A stretch of DNA of 64,000 nucleotides from positions 17,253,201-17,317,200 of the forward strand of contig OX463835.1 in assembly GCA_949825045.1 (NCBI GenBank), in the 5' to 3' direction. This DNA comes from Argyresthia goedartella (taxonomy: Eukaryota; Arthropoda; Insecta; Lepidoptera; Argyresthiidae). The position numbers were made by a program, and so were the translations under genes. A model generated the notes under the pieces. That model ran no database searches. It saw nothing but the letters and a program-made list of their open reading frames with translations, and had not been told where the DNA came from. Positions 54,245 through 64,000 of the stretch are shown here, piece after piece. The first letter of the stretch is position 1; every line of letters begins with the position of its first letter.

Positions 54245-54974
54245 AAATTATGAATGGCTCACATATTATTATTTTCTTCAATAAAAAATAGTTTGAATAT
54301 GCGATGCTTTCCCCCACAACAAGATATCATAGGACATGACACTATGAAAGTAACTAAAATATACTAGCCTAGATGTAGCCACATCCGTGTTTTGTCTGAT
54401 ATTCCTAACAGCGTAAGCCGCAGAACTTAATATACCAGCTAATTAATCTATGAGGGGACCCCACTGCAATTTGCTATCAATGGTTATAAAAAGAAGCTTC
54501 GTATCATTTACTAATAAAAACGTGTTGCTGTCTAACACTAAACTGCTCTCAACTTGCCTGACATATGGAAGTGAGAATTTGGTACGCTTGGTTTTACCAG
54601 CGTTTAACAATACATTATTAACTGTGAAATAATTCAAGGTTAGAGACAATACAATATCACTAAAGTATTTTTTTATGTCTTTCAATTTTGAAGACCAATG
54701 AAGTAACATCAGCAAATAATACTATATCAGTCAATTTCTTCCCCAAAAAAGACAGATCGTAATATACACCAGGAATAAGAAAGTGCCTAAGATGGAACCT
54801 TGAGGAGTGCCAATTTTTACACCTGATTCTACAGATTTATCGCCGTTGAATTCTGCCTTTTGAATTTTATTGCTCAAGTATGATCTTAGTATATCCAACG
54901 ATTTAATGTAATTAGTAGTGTATCATGATCAACACAATCAAATGCCTTCGACAGATCGCAATAATTCACCAAGT

Positions 54975-55286
54975 AAAAAACCGACTTCAAGCTCAAGCCC
55001 TATTTCTTCCCCCGGTCGGGATGCGAATGAAGTCTGTGTACATGAAAAGTCCTCATCATAACTTTTGCTGCACAGAACCACAAACCAAAACGTCACCTGT
55101 GTATTTTTTTTTGTATTTATTGCACTTAATCAATTTTAAATTTGTTTAAGACCACCTCTGAAGTATGACCTATCAATCAAAACAAGAATCATCACAATGG
55201 GTTCATAATTAACGGAGTAATCGCGTATCAAACACACAAAAAACAGACAATTTGAGAACCTCCTCATTTTGAAGTCGGTTGAAAAA
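54975..55286. mobile_element. Repeat family M6, nested copy
   Basis: AAAAAACCGACTTCAAGCTC at one end and TTTTGAAGTCGGTTGAAAAA at the other. It interrupts the LINE remnant between its fingers region and RT block A. Confidence 0.8.
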
Positions 55287-55451
55287 CGCCGATAGCGTCC
55301 TGTGCGGCCTCCCATGCAGAGAAAACATGAGATATAAGGGTAATTCCTGCATCTGCAGTCGAATTGTTTGGCGTGGAGGTGTTTTATACTGTTGAAGTGT
55401 GACAGCATTTGATTGAGTATAATATTTTCAAATATTTTACTTAGCGCTGGA

Positions 55452-55577
55452 CGAACCGATGACTAGGGTTCAAACATCCATTCTCATCAAACAAATATTT
55501 GCCCCCACCGGGACTCGAACCCGGGACCCTCGGCTTCGTAGGCAGGGTCACTGCCGACTCGGCCATTCGGGTCGCTA
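55452..55577 (-). mobile_element. SINE family S2, truncated reverse copy
   Basis: Retains the head and the start of the body only (CATGACTAGGG equivalent to the head end). Nested in the LINE remnant. Confidence 0.8.
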
Positions 55578-56004
55578 AACCCTTGTCTCCCGACTTGAAC
55601 AGAGGTATCAGTTTACTGTGTTTCATGAGGTCTGGGAAAGCTCTAACTGTTAACGTTTATTGGATATATAAGCTAAGTGTATAACCATAATTACTGAACC
55701 AATGACTATAACTGATATACCCCACAGGTCTGCAGTATTTATAAGTTAAGTAATCTTAACGTTTTGACGATGTCCGGATATACGTGATAAATTTTAATTC
55801 TACATTACAAATGGAGATGATTATGATCATATAAATGCTCTGTTGTGAGTAAGGGTACATTGGTGAAAAATGTTTCGAAAGCTCGAACTACCAGAACGTT
55901 GGATTTAACAACATCATCGCCATCTTCAAGCAGAAATCAGTGTCTCTAGGTATAACTTTTCCAGTTTCACGGTTCATTATTTGCCAAACCGTTTTCATTC
56001 TGTT

Positions 56005-56265
56005 ATGACCCGAATGGCCGAGTCGGCAGTGACCCTGCCTACAAACCCAAGGGTCCCGGGTTCGAGTCCCGGTGGGGGCAAATATTTGATTGGCGAGAAC
56101 GGATGTTTGTACCCTAGTCATGGTTGTTTATCTATCTAAGTATAATATTTATCTATATAAGTACGTGTATCGTTGTCTAGTACCCAAGATACAGGGAATC
56201 CTAGTTTGGGGCTAGATCAATGTGTGTTAATAGTGTCCAAGGTATTATTATTATTATTATTATTA
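56005..56265 (+). mobile_element. SINE family S2 copy
   Basis: Forward full-length copy ending in (ATT)n. Confidence 0.9.
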
Positions 56266-56468
56266 TTTGAATTTTGTATTTTCTATTAATGAGTAAAGCT
56301 TTTGCCGTTCTACAAACCAACTTGAAAGTTTTGGAATATTTTTTAACTTAGTCATGTTTTTTTTTTCAAAGTTACAGGTTTTTTGATCATTAAGGTATTC
56401 CAAACGTTACCCAGTCATTTAATTTCGATTTGGCTTTGTTTTCACTGATATTCGTTAATTTAAAAACT

Positions 56469-56825
56469 TTTATCTACACACGTATCATAAACCCTCGTTA
56501 CTGCGTACAAAAACCGCACGTTACGATCAGCATAATGTTAAACTACGTGGTAAAAACTCATTTCTTATCTGAATATTGAACATTATGACCATAATGTGTA
56601 AATTTTCTACATATTATGACATTCAAATTACGAACGCCGACGCCCGCCTGCGTGCCGCCCCTACTTTGTACTACAGAACAAGCTAAACAACTCAATGCCA
56701 CCATGCCGGTCAAACATGCGGTTCCTGAACACATCAAAGAGAGCTTATGATATGTTTGTAGATAAACTAGTGTATATTACTGTACATAATTAGGCATTAT
56801 GTAGCAGTCACATAAACTTTTATTA
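56469..56825 (+). mobile_element. MITE family M1, copy 6 without the tail hairpin
   Basis: The first hairpin is present. At the right, TAATTAGGCATTATGTAGCA joins directly, so the CTCGAG hairpin seen in the other copies is missing. Confidence 0.8.
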
Positions 56826-57425
56826 ACTTGGAATTTTTACCCCCCAACCCCCAACTAGGGGATGGAAGTTTGTATGAAAATTACGCAAATTTTGATGCTA
56901 GCAGGTCTGAAAATTTATATAGAGACTTCTTGTTATAAATAATGAAATACCTATTTCAGGATTTAAGTACATCAACGCCCACCCTTTAAGTTAGGGGATG
57001 GAAGTTGGTTTACGTTTTCCCATACAAACAGAATTTTATGCTAGGAATCTGAAAATTATACAAGTACACAGACTTCTTATTACAGTATATTACAAATAAG
57101 ATAATACGTGTTTCAGGCTTTAAAAAAACATCCATCAACCCCATAAAGTAGGGGATAACGCTCTCGTAAGGTTTCAGATTGTTAGTACATTATACGAATA
57201 ATATTACTCCACTTATGTACTTTATTCATTTGTACACGTTTTTCAACTTACGTGTGACGGTAGCGAAACAGCCAAGCCACATATTTTGCCTGAGGTGTAG
57301 AGTTTGTAAAGTTAGGGCGTCTTGAGTTAGAAGCTTGGCTCTACATGAGATCTGATAATTTTTGACAGTGCCAGCCATATGGTCTCGTCTTGGCAACATT
57401 TCACATGAAAATGTTTATGGTGGGA
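56826..57425. other. Unassigned sequence with loose ~150-bp repeats
   Basis: CCCCAACTAGGGGATGGAAG, TAAGTTAGGGGATGGAAGTT and AAAGTAGGGGATAACGCTCT recur at about 56850, 56990 and 57150, each followed by a stretch with TCTGAAAATT and ACTTCTT. This is a degenerate tandem array of about 3 units. No gene. Confidence 0.55.
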
Positions 57426-57429
57426 TTTA

Positions 57430-57612
57430 TTTATCTGTAAACTACACACAAACTTATGAATGTGTACGTGGCGTGTAAAAGTAGCCCCACCAATAAATTT
57501 GTAACCACATTTTGCTATGTAAAATCCAAACTATTCACTCCACGCCATCCCTACCATTGTACGGTGGTACGGAACCCTTCGTGCGCGAGTTGGACTCGCA
57601 CTTGACCTTTTT
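57430..57612 (-). mobile_element. Repeat family M3, partial reverse copy
   Basis: TTTATTTATCTGTAAACTAC through GGTACGGAACCCTTCGTGCG and CGCACTTGACCTTTTTT. It ends inside a LINE fragment. Confidence 0.7.
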
Positions 57613-58200
57613 TTACCAAGATTAAATAACCACCTCTATCAGTAGTCTTTCTATTGTAACGACTGACAATTTTGTAATTATTTATGTTAAAAGACATCAT
57701 ATTTTCCTTTAACAAGTGTTTAGAGTTTAAAAACAAAATCGGTGTCAGAATTATTAAAAAAAAAATCTAATACAAGTTCTTTGCCAGGTAGCCCCTGGAT
57801 GTTTTGATCGGTAATATTTAAGGGCAACAAATATAATGACCACCAAAATATTTTTTTCCTACCCAACATGGCTAAATGATCACCAAAAGTTGCAAAAATA
57901 TCAGGGTAAAATACTGCGGTAGCTTAGGTGAAGGGTAAAAGGGGGTGAGTGAAGCGAAGCCCCCTTTATCCTTCGTGTTAGGTTGAACATGTAAGAACAA
58001 AAAAAAAACTTAAAACATAAACTTAAGTACACAAAACATAAAAAGAAGTTTGGTGATCATTTATCGAAACACAATTTGGTGGACATCCATCAATTTTGGC
58101 AGTCATTTCGAATTTATTGGTAGTAAAATAGGTTCATTTTTGGTAATCGTTTAAACACAAGCCATATTTAAGTGGGGCTTACCCTTTGTCGGAATTGGTA
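57612..58200 (-). pseudogene. LINE ORF2 endonuclease fragment split by M2
   Basis: On the minus strand, LNITDQNIQGLPGKELVL is followed by HLLKENMMSFNINNYKIVSR and YNRKTTDRGGYLILVKKG. These are the N-terminal blocks of a CR1-like endonuclease, like that at 43.0 kb. A MITE of family M2 interrupts it at 57823-58168. Confidence 0.75.
57823..58168 (-). mobile_element. MITE family M2 inside a LINE fragment
   Basis: GGGCAACAAATATAATGACC to CACAAGCC, with ATATTTAA on both sides. The related LINE copy at 43.1 kb has an uninterrupted AATATTTAACTGGGGC, which serves as the empty site. Confidence 0.8.
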
Positions 58201-58237
58201 AAAAATTGTTACCCCAGTATCATTTGTCCTGAGTTTT

Positions 58238-58480
58238 TTGACGATCTCTGTGGTGCAGCGGTTGTGGCGCTGCCTACCATGCGGTCCCGGGTTCAATCCC
58301 CGGCTGGTGATAAAGAAAAAAAAATCCCCAGGTTTTGGATGTTTATATGTGTGTGACGTCGCTCTTTCTGGTTCCCACGCCACAGGGTATCCTAGTGTGG
58401 GGCCAGAAGCAAAATATGTGCCTGTATGTAAATGTTTATGTTTATGTTTATATTTTTGTCTTGTCAATATCAATATTATT
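58238..58480 (+). mobile_element. SINE family S1 copy
   Basis: Head GTGGTGCAGCGGTTGTGGCG, B box GGGTTCAATCCCC, body with GGATGTTTATATGTGTGTGA and GGTATCCTAGTGTGGGGCCA. Confidence 0.85.
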
Positions 58481-58562
58481 ATTACTACTAAATCCTACAC
58501 AAGGAACCTCTGTCATATTAGTTATTAAGTACAGGGTCATATAATAAATTAAGTGCTAAATA

Positions 58563-58850
58563 CTTAGCCAGAGCTCCGTGGTCTAATAGGTTTCACGCTT
58601 GCTTCTCACACGGGAGATGCAGATTCGATTCCTGACCATGCACCAATGAGATAATTAATTTATCTTAAGTACGGACGTTCTAACGGTGATGGAAAACATC
58701 GTGGGGAAACCTTCATTACTCCATAGCTGCGGCGATGGGCTAGCCCCCTGTCACGCAAAATGGAGTATTGAATAACTGGCTCAAAGTGGGCACAATTGTG
58801 CCTCTGCCACCCCGTATGGGAAAAGGTGTGAAGCTATACTTAGCTACGCT
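58563..58850 (+). mobile_element. SINE, third family (tRNA-like head)
   Basis: AGCTCCGTGGTCTAATAGGT with GATTCGATTCCTGACCATGC form the head; the body has GGAAAACATCGTGGGGAAAC and CAAAGTGGGCACAATTGTGC. Confidence 0.7.
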
Positions 58851-58919
58851 ATATTAATGTTATACTTAGCTAGTTATCTTATACAATAGTTAGCAAGATA
58901 AATACAATTTTTGTCTGAC

Positions 58920-59105
58920 TTTAGGCAAAAACACTTTTTATGTTTTAAGTATTTTTGTTGTTCTTACATGTTCAACCTAATGCGAAAGATAAAGGGGGCT
59001 TCGCTTCGCTCACCCCCTTTACCCTTCACCTAAGCTGCCGCAGTATTTTGCCATGATATTTGCTGTGCAAATCAGTATTACTGATGTGCAGTTTAATACT
59101 TCCCT
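58920..59105 (+). mobile_element. MITE family M2, partial copy
   Basis: AAAGGGGGCTTCGCTTCGCT followed by CACCCCCTTTACCC, with the usual CACCTAAGCTGCCGCAGTAT flank. Confidence 0.7.
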
Positions 59106-59442
59106 TTCTTTAACACCCTGAAGAAGACCTCCAGAAGGTCAGATACCATCTTAAATCATTGTTACGCTTAATGACGTCACTTTATTCATTGTCTCCGCCC
59201 TCGTCCGTTCCGTACGTTACTAATACAGAGTTAATTAACAGAAAAAGCATTTTTTTTTACTTTTGCGACCAAACTATATTTAATTGCCGCTTCCGTCTAA
59301 AGGCGCGTTCAGACTTGGCGCAAAACTTATGCGACACGGATGGTATTTATGAAACTTTCTGGGGAATTGAATAATGTCTGTGCCTCGGCTACCTTGTATG
59401 GGACCTTGTATGTACCTACCTTATCTACGTGTTTTTTGATCA

Positions 59443-59691
59443 ATGTAATAACCTTGGACACTATTGAAACACATTGATCTAGCCCCAAACTAGGATTCCC
59501 TGAATCTTGGGAAGTAAACAACGATACACATACTTATACACATAAATATTATACTTGAATAGATAAACAACCATGACAAGGGTACACACATCCGTTTTCA
59601 TCAAACAAATATATGCCCCCACCAGTACTCGAACCCGGGAGTTTCCTTGGCTTCGCAGGCAGGGTCACTGCCGACTCGGCCATTCGGGTCG
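59443..59691 (-). mobile_element. SINE family S2, reverse copy
   Basis: Full-length reverse copy; small insertions around the B box. Confidence 0.85.
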
Positions 59692-59699
59692 TCAAATGT

Positions 59700-60330
59700 C
59701 TCCAAGTCATGATTACCTACATTACAAGTTTTTTTTAAATTTGAATTGTATTTGTTTTATTTTCCCAAACGTGCAGATGTTAACGAAATATCTTGGGAGA
59801 TGGATGCAATTTCTAACTACTGCGAACAATATTTTATTTGATGAATGACACGATTTATTACGTCTTTGACGCGCCTCCTGGCCGTTAAACTGCCTGAGTA
59901 AGCGTCTCTGTAGATTTTATTTTCTAAATGCTTAATTAGACGTATTTTAAGAGTATAATTTTAACCAGTTATAAACAGTGATAAGAACTACAAAAAGTAA
60001 ATATTTGATTACTAAAAACAATAGCGGAAAAGCATTAAACAGTGATTACTATTCACAAAACAGTTGATCACTCGTTAGGATCGTGGAACCAGCTGAGTGC
60101 GCAACGTCAAACGACTTTCACGGCTGCGTGTGCGACCAAAGGATCATCTTCGCGTGCAGTACCGTGCGGTGGACGACAACAAAAACTGCCGTGAGTCACC
60201 CGCACCTCGCTAATCACCTACGGACAAACGTCCACAGATTACAATAACAACAGAAGCGACAATAGTAAGCTAATGATTTTGTCTCTGAGAGGCCATCTAT
60301 ATCTAACTTTGTAAACATTACTTTACAAAT
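59700..60330 (+). mobile_element. Probable 5' UTR of the CR1-type LINE
   Basis: No gene. The part from about 60050 is less AT-rich (GTGCGCAACGTCAAACGACT and on) and leads into ORF1, so it is probably the LINE 5' UTR. The exact left end is not determined. Confidence 0.45.
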
Positions 60331-61638
60331 ATGGATACCGACCATGACATGAATATTGATACTATTTCACATGTAAATACACAACACAGACGTAACCGTC
60401 ATGCGTGTCTGAGTACCTCGGATCTGACAGAAAAAAGCCTGTTTCTAAATTCCACGCTTCTCGACAATACACTGAGCAATAGCCTGCCTAGCATGTCAGT
60501 ATGCGACAAATCACAGGTACTAGAATTAAAAAACCAAGTCGATGAAATAAAATCAAACCTACAAATAGCTAATGAAGAGATATCGAAACTTGTGATGGAA
60601 GTGTGTGACCTGAAATGTGATAATGAAAAATTAAAAAAGAATATAGAAGTTTACAAAAGAATTACCAGTGCTGATCTACCCAACATAAGCACTTTGAAAA
60701 CGCCAAGGAGAGCTTCTATGCCCTTTCCCTTCAAACCTACCTACAGAACGATAGATCGACTATCGAGTATTAAACGAGGCTTGAACAAGCAATACTCGCA
60801 ATCGGTATGCAGAGTACTTGAAAAGTCCCTTGTAGAAACACCCAGATCAGCCACCGTAACAACCCGCGCGCAACCAACAACGACAAACCCTCACCCACCA
60901 CATTTGACACCACCGAGAGAGGCCGCCACCGCTGACGTCACAAATGGACAGAAGAAACAGAAACGGAGGATTCTCATACTTGCTGACCAACAAGGGGGCA
61001 ACCTTCGTAACCTCTTACAAAATCACGTCGGGCAAGAATACACTGTCACATGCTGTAGAAAGCCCGGAGCGTCACTGGAAGAAGTACTAAAATCAGAAAC
61101 ACATTTAATATCTACGATGACAAAGAACGACTACATAATAGTACTTGGAGGAACAAATGACGCAAACCCATATAAATTCCAATTCGCCCTACAATGCTGG
61201 ATCAACGCGGCTGAAAATACGAATGTGATGGTCTGTGAGATACCGTATAATTATAATCTCAGTATAAAAAAGCTTAACTACGAGCTAAGGTTCATTTGTG
61301 GACAACATCAGAATATAATATCATACATTGACATGGACTACACATACAACAGTTTCAGGCCAACCCAAATGAATAACAATATAAAGATATGTAGATTAGT
61401 ATTAAGACATATATTAAGATTAGAATATAAGCAAAAAATTCTAGAATATCAAGATAAAACTAATTACTTAACAAACTCTGACAAAGCAACCCAAACAGAT
61501 CTCGATCCTAAAAACACACAAGAGAAAGACAATGACATCTGTGATAATTCAAACATAAATGATGAATGTCAGAATGCAAGGGCTATGAATATGAATGTTC
61601 AGAAGAATGAAAGTAGTGAAGAGCTTTTTCTTGTTTAA
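60331..61638 (+). CDS. LINE ORF1 with coiled coil and SGNH-like domain
   Basis: 435 residues. Residues about 65-112 form a coiled coil (VLELKNQVDEIKSNLQIANE and on). A basic, Pro/Thr-rich linker follows. From about residue 212 there is an SGNH/GDSL-hydrolase-like fold: block I as RILILADQQGGNLRNLL, block III as YIIVLGGTNDANP, and MVCEIPYN. The block-I Ser of GDS is replaced (ADQQ). The C-terminal Asp-x-x-His block is also not evident (SFRPTQMNNNIK), so the domain is probably not an active esterase. CR1-clade LINEs are known for ORF1 proteins with an esterase-like domain; here it would serve as an RNA-binding or particle protein. ORF2 starts 13 nt after its stop. Confidence 0.8.
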   Translation: MDTDHDMNIDTISHVNTQHRRNRHACLSTSDLTEKSLFLNSTLLDNTLSNSLPSMSVCDKSQVLELKNQVDEIKSNLQIANEEISKLVMEVCDLKCDNEKLKKNIEVYKRITSADLPNISTLKTPRRASMPFPFKPTYRTIDRLSSIKRGLNKQYSQSVCRVLEKSLVETPRSATVTTRAQPTTTNPHPPHLTPPREAATADVTNGQKKQKRRILILADQQGGNLRNLLQNHVGQEYTVTCCRKPGASLEEVLKSETHLISTMTKNDYIIVLGGTNDANPYKFQFALQCWINAAENTNVMVCEIPYNYNLSIKKLNYELRFICGQHQNIISYIDMDYTYNSFRPTQMNNNIKICRLVLRHILRLEYKQKILEYQDKTNYLTNSDKATQTDLDPKNTQEKDNDICDNSNINDECQNARAMNMNVQKNESSEELFLV

Positions 61639-61651
61639 TAAAATACATGTA

Positions 61652-64000
61652 ATGCATCAAAATATAAATGGCCTAATATCGAAATCCGACGAATTGATGG
61701 TACATCTAGAAGAACTTAGTAGTGAAAATAAAAACGTAGATGTAATATGTGTAACTGAACACAACATGTTAGAGAATGACTCATCTAAACTCAATATAGC
61801 TAACTTTAAATTAGCATCATGTTATTGTAGGAAAAAACGTAAGGGTGGATCTTGCATACTGATAAAAAACAATCTTGAATTCAAAGAGATAAAGAGCATT
61901 CAAAAATACAGTACTACAAATATTATTGAGTGCTGTGGTGCAGAATTAATTGACCAAAAAGTTACTGTAATATGTATCTATAGAGTACCAAGATATGATA
62001 ATGAGTCATTTGATACATTCTTTCGTATAATCAATGATATTTTTCATGATTTTCTATATGAGAAAAACAGAAAGATAATAGTGTGTGGAGATTTTAATAT
62101 TGACTTACTTAAAACAAATAAAAATAGTACAAGATTTGAACAGTTAGCGTTGAGGTTTAACTTAAAAATAGAGATTAGACAGCCACCACGACCAGCTAGC
62201 CAAACATGTCTCGACAACATACTTCACAACATTCGAGGAGGCAACAGCGAGGTTATAGAATTTTCTCTATCAGATCACTCTGCTCAATTACTACAATGCC
62301 CCGTAAACAAAAGCTACAGAATAAAGTACTGGTACATTCAAAAGAGGGACTACTGCCAAGAAAACATGATAAAATTTGCTGAGTATCTAAGTTCACTGTC
62401 CTTCAGTCAAGTTTACGAAGCAGAAGATCCGAAATATGCGTTCTCTGAGTTTTATAATATATTCACTTTACTATATAAATTATGTTTTCCTGTCATAAAA
62501 GTGAAAGTATCTATAATGCGGAAACAAAAATGGATTTCGAAAGGAATCAGAGTATGCTGCAAACGCAAAAGAGAACTTCTTTGGAAGTATCGTAGGTGCC
62601 GCTCAGATGATAACAAAAATAAATATACTACATATTCAAGGAAAGTAAAAAACATAATAAAACTGACACAAAGATCGCAAAATAATTACAGAATTATCAA
62701 TGCCGTAAATAAATGTAAAGTAAGTTGGGATATTATAAAAAAGTCACAAACAGACAAACCTAAAGAATACATATGTAAAATTTTGAAAGATAGTAACATT
62801 AGAACAGAACCAACGGACATTGCAAACATATTCAATAATTTCTTTATAGACTTGACAAATAATAATAATAATTTATGTAATGAAAATAACTTCAATTTGA
62901 CATCTAGTAACATAAATAACTATAATATAATAAATAATTGCAATTCAATATTCTTAAATCCAATTACATCCGCTGACATATCAAAAGTAATTATTTCATT
63001 AAAAAATACTAACAGTACGGGATATGACGACATTAACACAAAGGTAGTGAAATATGTCGTGCTCGTAATTTCACCAATACTGTGCCATATCATTAATAAA
63101 TGTATGGAACATGGCCAGTTTCCAAATGAACTGAAAACTGCCATAATAAAACCGCTGTTCAAAAAAGAAGATAAACTAAATATTAATAACTATAGACCAG
63201 TAGCATTAATACCTATCTTTGCAAAAGTAGTTGAAAAGATTATGTACAAGAACATATATACATATTTCGAAAAATACAACTTATTTGCTCCTGAACAGAA
63301 AGGATTCAGACAGAATAAAACAATTAACATGGCAATTTATGACTTTCTTCACAAAATTTTAACAAATCTTGACAAAAGAACTCCTGTGGTAGCTATCTAC
63401 ATGGACATGACCAAAGCCTTTGACTTTGTGAATCATGAAATTCTTATAAATAAACTGTTACAATACGGAATAAGAGGAAATGCGATAGATCTAGTAAAAT
63501 CTTATTTAGAAGCAAGACAACAAATGACACAAATTGATAGAATATGTTTAAAAACTAACATGGAGAAATCTTACCTGTCGGAACCTAGAGAAATAAGAAG
63601 TGGTGTGCCGCAAGGTAGCGTCATGGGACCCTTGCTGTTTTTGACATATATTAATGACTTGCCTAAAGTAGTCCGCCACCCAATGGTACTATTTGCGGAC
63701 GACAGTACAGTTATTATCTCCTGTGACGACTCAAGTGATCTTGTCAATGAAATTAATGACACGATACATAAAATAATTCAATGGCTCAATAGCAACAATT
63801 TAGTGATAAACATTGACAAAACAAAAATAATGACATTCTACAATAATATACAGACATCAAACTTTCACATTAACTATTTAGGTAAAGACATTGAACAAAC
63901 CCAGGTCTCAAAGTTTTTGGGAATACACATAGACAATAATATGAAATGGAAAACGCAGATAGCAGAAACATGTAAAAAACTTAATAAATATTCATACGTG
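61652..64000 (+). CDS. LINE ORF2: endonuclease-reverse transcriptase (3'-partial)
   Basis: Open for 783 codons from ATG 61652 to the window edge, with no stop seen. EEP endonuclease blocks: MHQNINGL, DVICVTEHNM, KIIVCGDFNIDLL and EFSLSDHSAQLL, with key Glu, Asp-Phe-Asn and Ser-Asp-His visible. Reverse-transcriptase blocks: LKTAIIKPLFKKED, NNYRPVALIPIFAKVVEKI, VAIYMDMTKAFDFVNHEIL, IRSGVPQGSVMGPLLFLTYI and MVLFADDSTVII (catalytic FADD), then VSKFLGIHIDNNMKW. The protein nicks target DNA and reverse-transcribes the element RNA. The lack of stops indicates a young copy. The C terminus and 3' tail lie outside the window. Confidence 0.9.
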   Translation, partial: MHQNINGLISKSDELMVHLEELSSENKNVDVICVTEHNMLENDSSKLNIANFKLASCYCRKKRKGGSCILIKNNLEFKEIKSIQKYSTTNIIECCGAELIDQKVTVICIYRVPRYDNESFDTFFRIINDIFHDFLYEKNRKIIVCGDFNIDLLKTNKNSTRFEQLALRFNLKIEIRQPPRPASQTCLDNILHNIRGGNSEVIEFSLSDHSAQLLQCPVNKSYRIKYWYIQKRDYCQENMIKFAEYLSSLSFSQVYEAEDPKYAFSEFYNIFTLLYKLCFPVIKVKVSIMRKQKWISKGIRVCCKRKRELLWKYRRCRSDDNKNKYTTYSRKVKNIIKLTQRSQNNYRIINAVNKCKVSWDIIKKSQTDKPKEYICKILKDSNIRTEPTDIANIFNNFFIDLTNNNNNLCNENNFNLTSSNINNYNIINNCNSIFLNPITSADISKVIISLKNTNSTGYDDINTKVVKYVVLVISPILCHIINKCMEHGQFPNELKTAIIKPLFKKEDKLNINNYRPVALIPIFAKVVEKIMYKNIYTYFEKYNLFAPEQKGFRQNKTINMAIYDFLHKILTNLDKRTPVVAIYMDMTKAFDFVNHEILINKLLQYGIRGNAIDLVKSYLEARQQMTQIDRICLKTNMEKSYLSEPREIRSGVPQGSVMGPLLFLTYINDLPKVVRHPMVLFADDSTVIISCDDSSDLVNEINDTIHKIIQWLNSNNLVINIDKTKIMTFYNNIQTSNFHINYLGKDIEQTQVSKFLGIHIDNNMKWKTQIAETCKKLNKYSYV

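Larger units (their letters stand above)
53645..55640 (-). pseudogene. CR1-like LINE ORF2 remnant with nested insertions
   Basis: Read right to left on the minus strand: MKHSKLIPLFKSGDKG (55626 on) is interrupted by SINE S2 (55452-55577). Then KYLKILYSIKC-type sequence with an alternative frame LSHFNSIKHLHAKQFDCRCR, interrupted by M6 (54975-55286). Then YCDLSKAFDCVDHD (RT block A) near 54960-54920. Then VNNVLLNAGKTKRTKFSLPY and LFITIDSKLQWGPLID (54715-54443), the RT blocks after the YADD box. The 3' end with its tail is at 53645-53960. Many stops and frameshifts. Confidence 0.75.

Overview
The window is nuclear DNA from an insect, most likely a moth or butterfly. The evidence is an AT-rich background, spliced genes with GT-AG introns, abundant tRNA-derived SINEs, several LINE lineages, many short inverted-repeat transposons, and a dispersed repeat carrying a CCGT/GACG microsatellite of a type I recall as common in Lepidoptera. 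No species is assigned. About three quarters of the 64 kb is transposon-derived or unassigned intergenic sequence.

Host genes, left to right. Exons 2-4 of a FAM136A homologue (four CX3C motifs, probably a mitochondrial intermembrane-space protein) lie on the + strand at 222-4230; its first exon is outside the window. Between 14.5 and 46 kb are five genes for secreted proteins: gene a (14518-16723, -), gene b (18159-21231, +), gene c (26499-28712 plus an unplaced first exon, -), gene d (40718-41357, -) and gene e (45173-45889, +). In a, b, d and e a 15-19 codon first exon, too short to be found as an ORF, encodes most of a signal peptide. It ends at a phase-0 intron, and a single long exon carries the cleavage site and the whole mature protein. 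Genes a, b and c are low-complexity proteins that share a Cys-X-Cys motif. Genes d and e are small, very Leu-rich, probably paralogous proteins. Pairs a/b and d/e are each divergent. The layout suggests a tandemly expanded family of abundantly secreted structural proteins (silk, eggshell or cuticle coat). That function is inference; no member was recognised by name.

Mobile elements. A near-complete Tc1/mariner-superfamily transposon with 82 residues between its second Asp and the Glu sits at 10933-13185, with inverted ends, a TA duplication and one in-frame stop. A 4.2 kb RTE-like LINE remnant at 47237-51419 has two OTU-protease regions and a perfect 22-bp target duplication. A CR1-type LINE at about 60.0 kb to the right edge has an ORF1 with a coiled coil and an SGNH-like domain, and an intact-looking ORF2 running off the window. 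Many LINE pieces, two main SINE families and at least eight families of inverted-repeat elements are nested among them.

Tandem repeats include a 27-copy, 42-bp array that varies at one base (29228-30370), a 32-bp array rich in splice-donor-like motifs (23670-23980), a 34-bp array that grew out of LINE endonuclease codons (42865-43030) and a 14-bp array (51967-52107).
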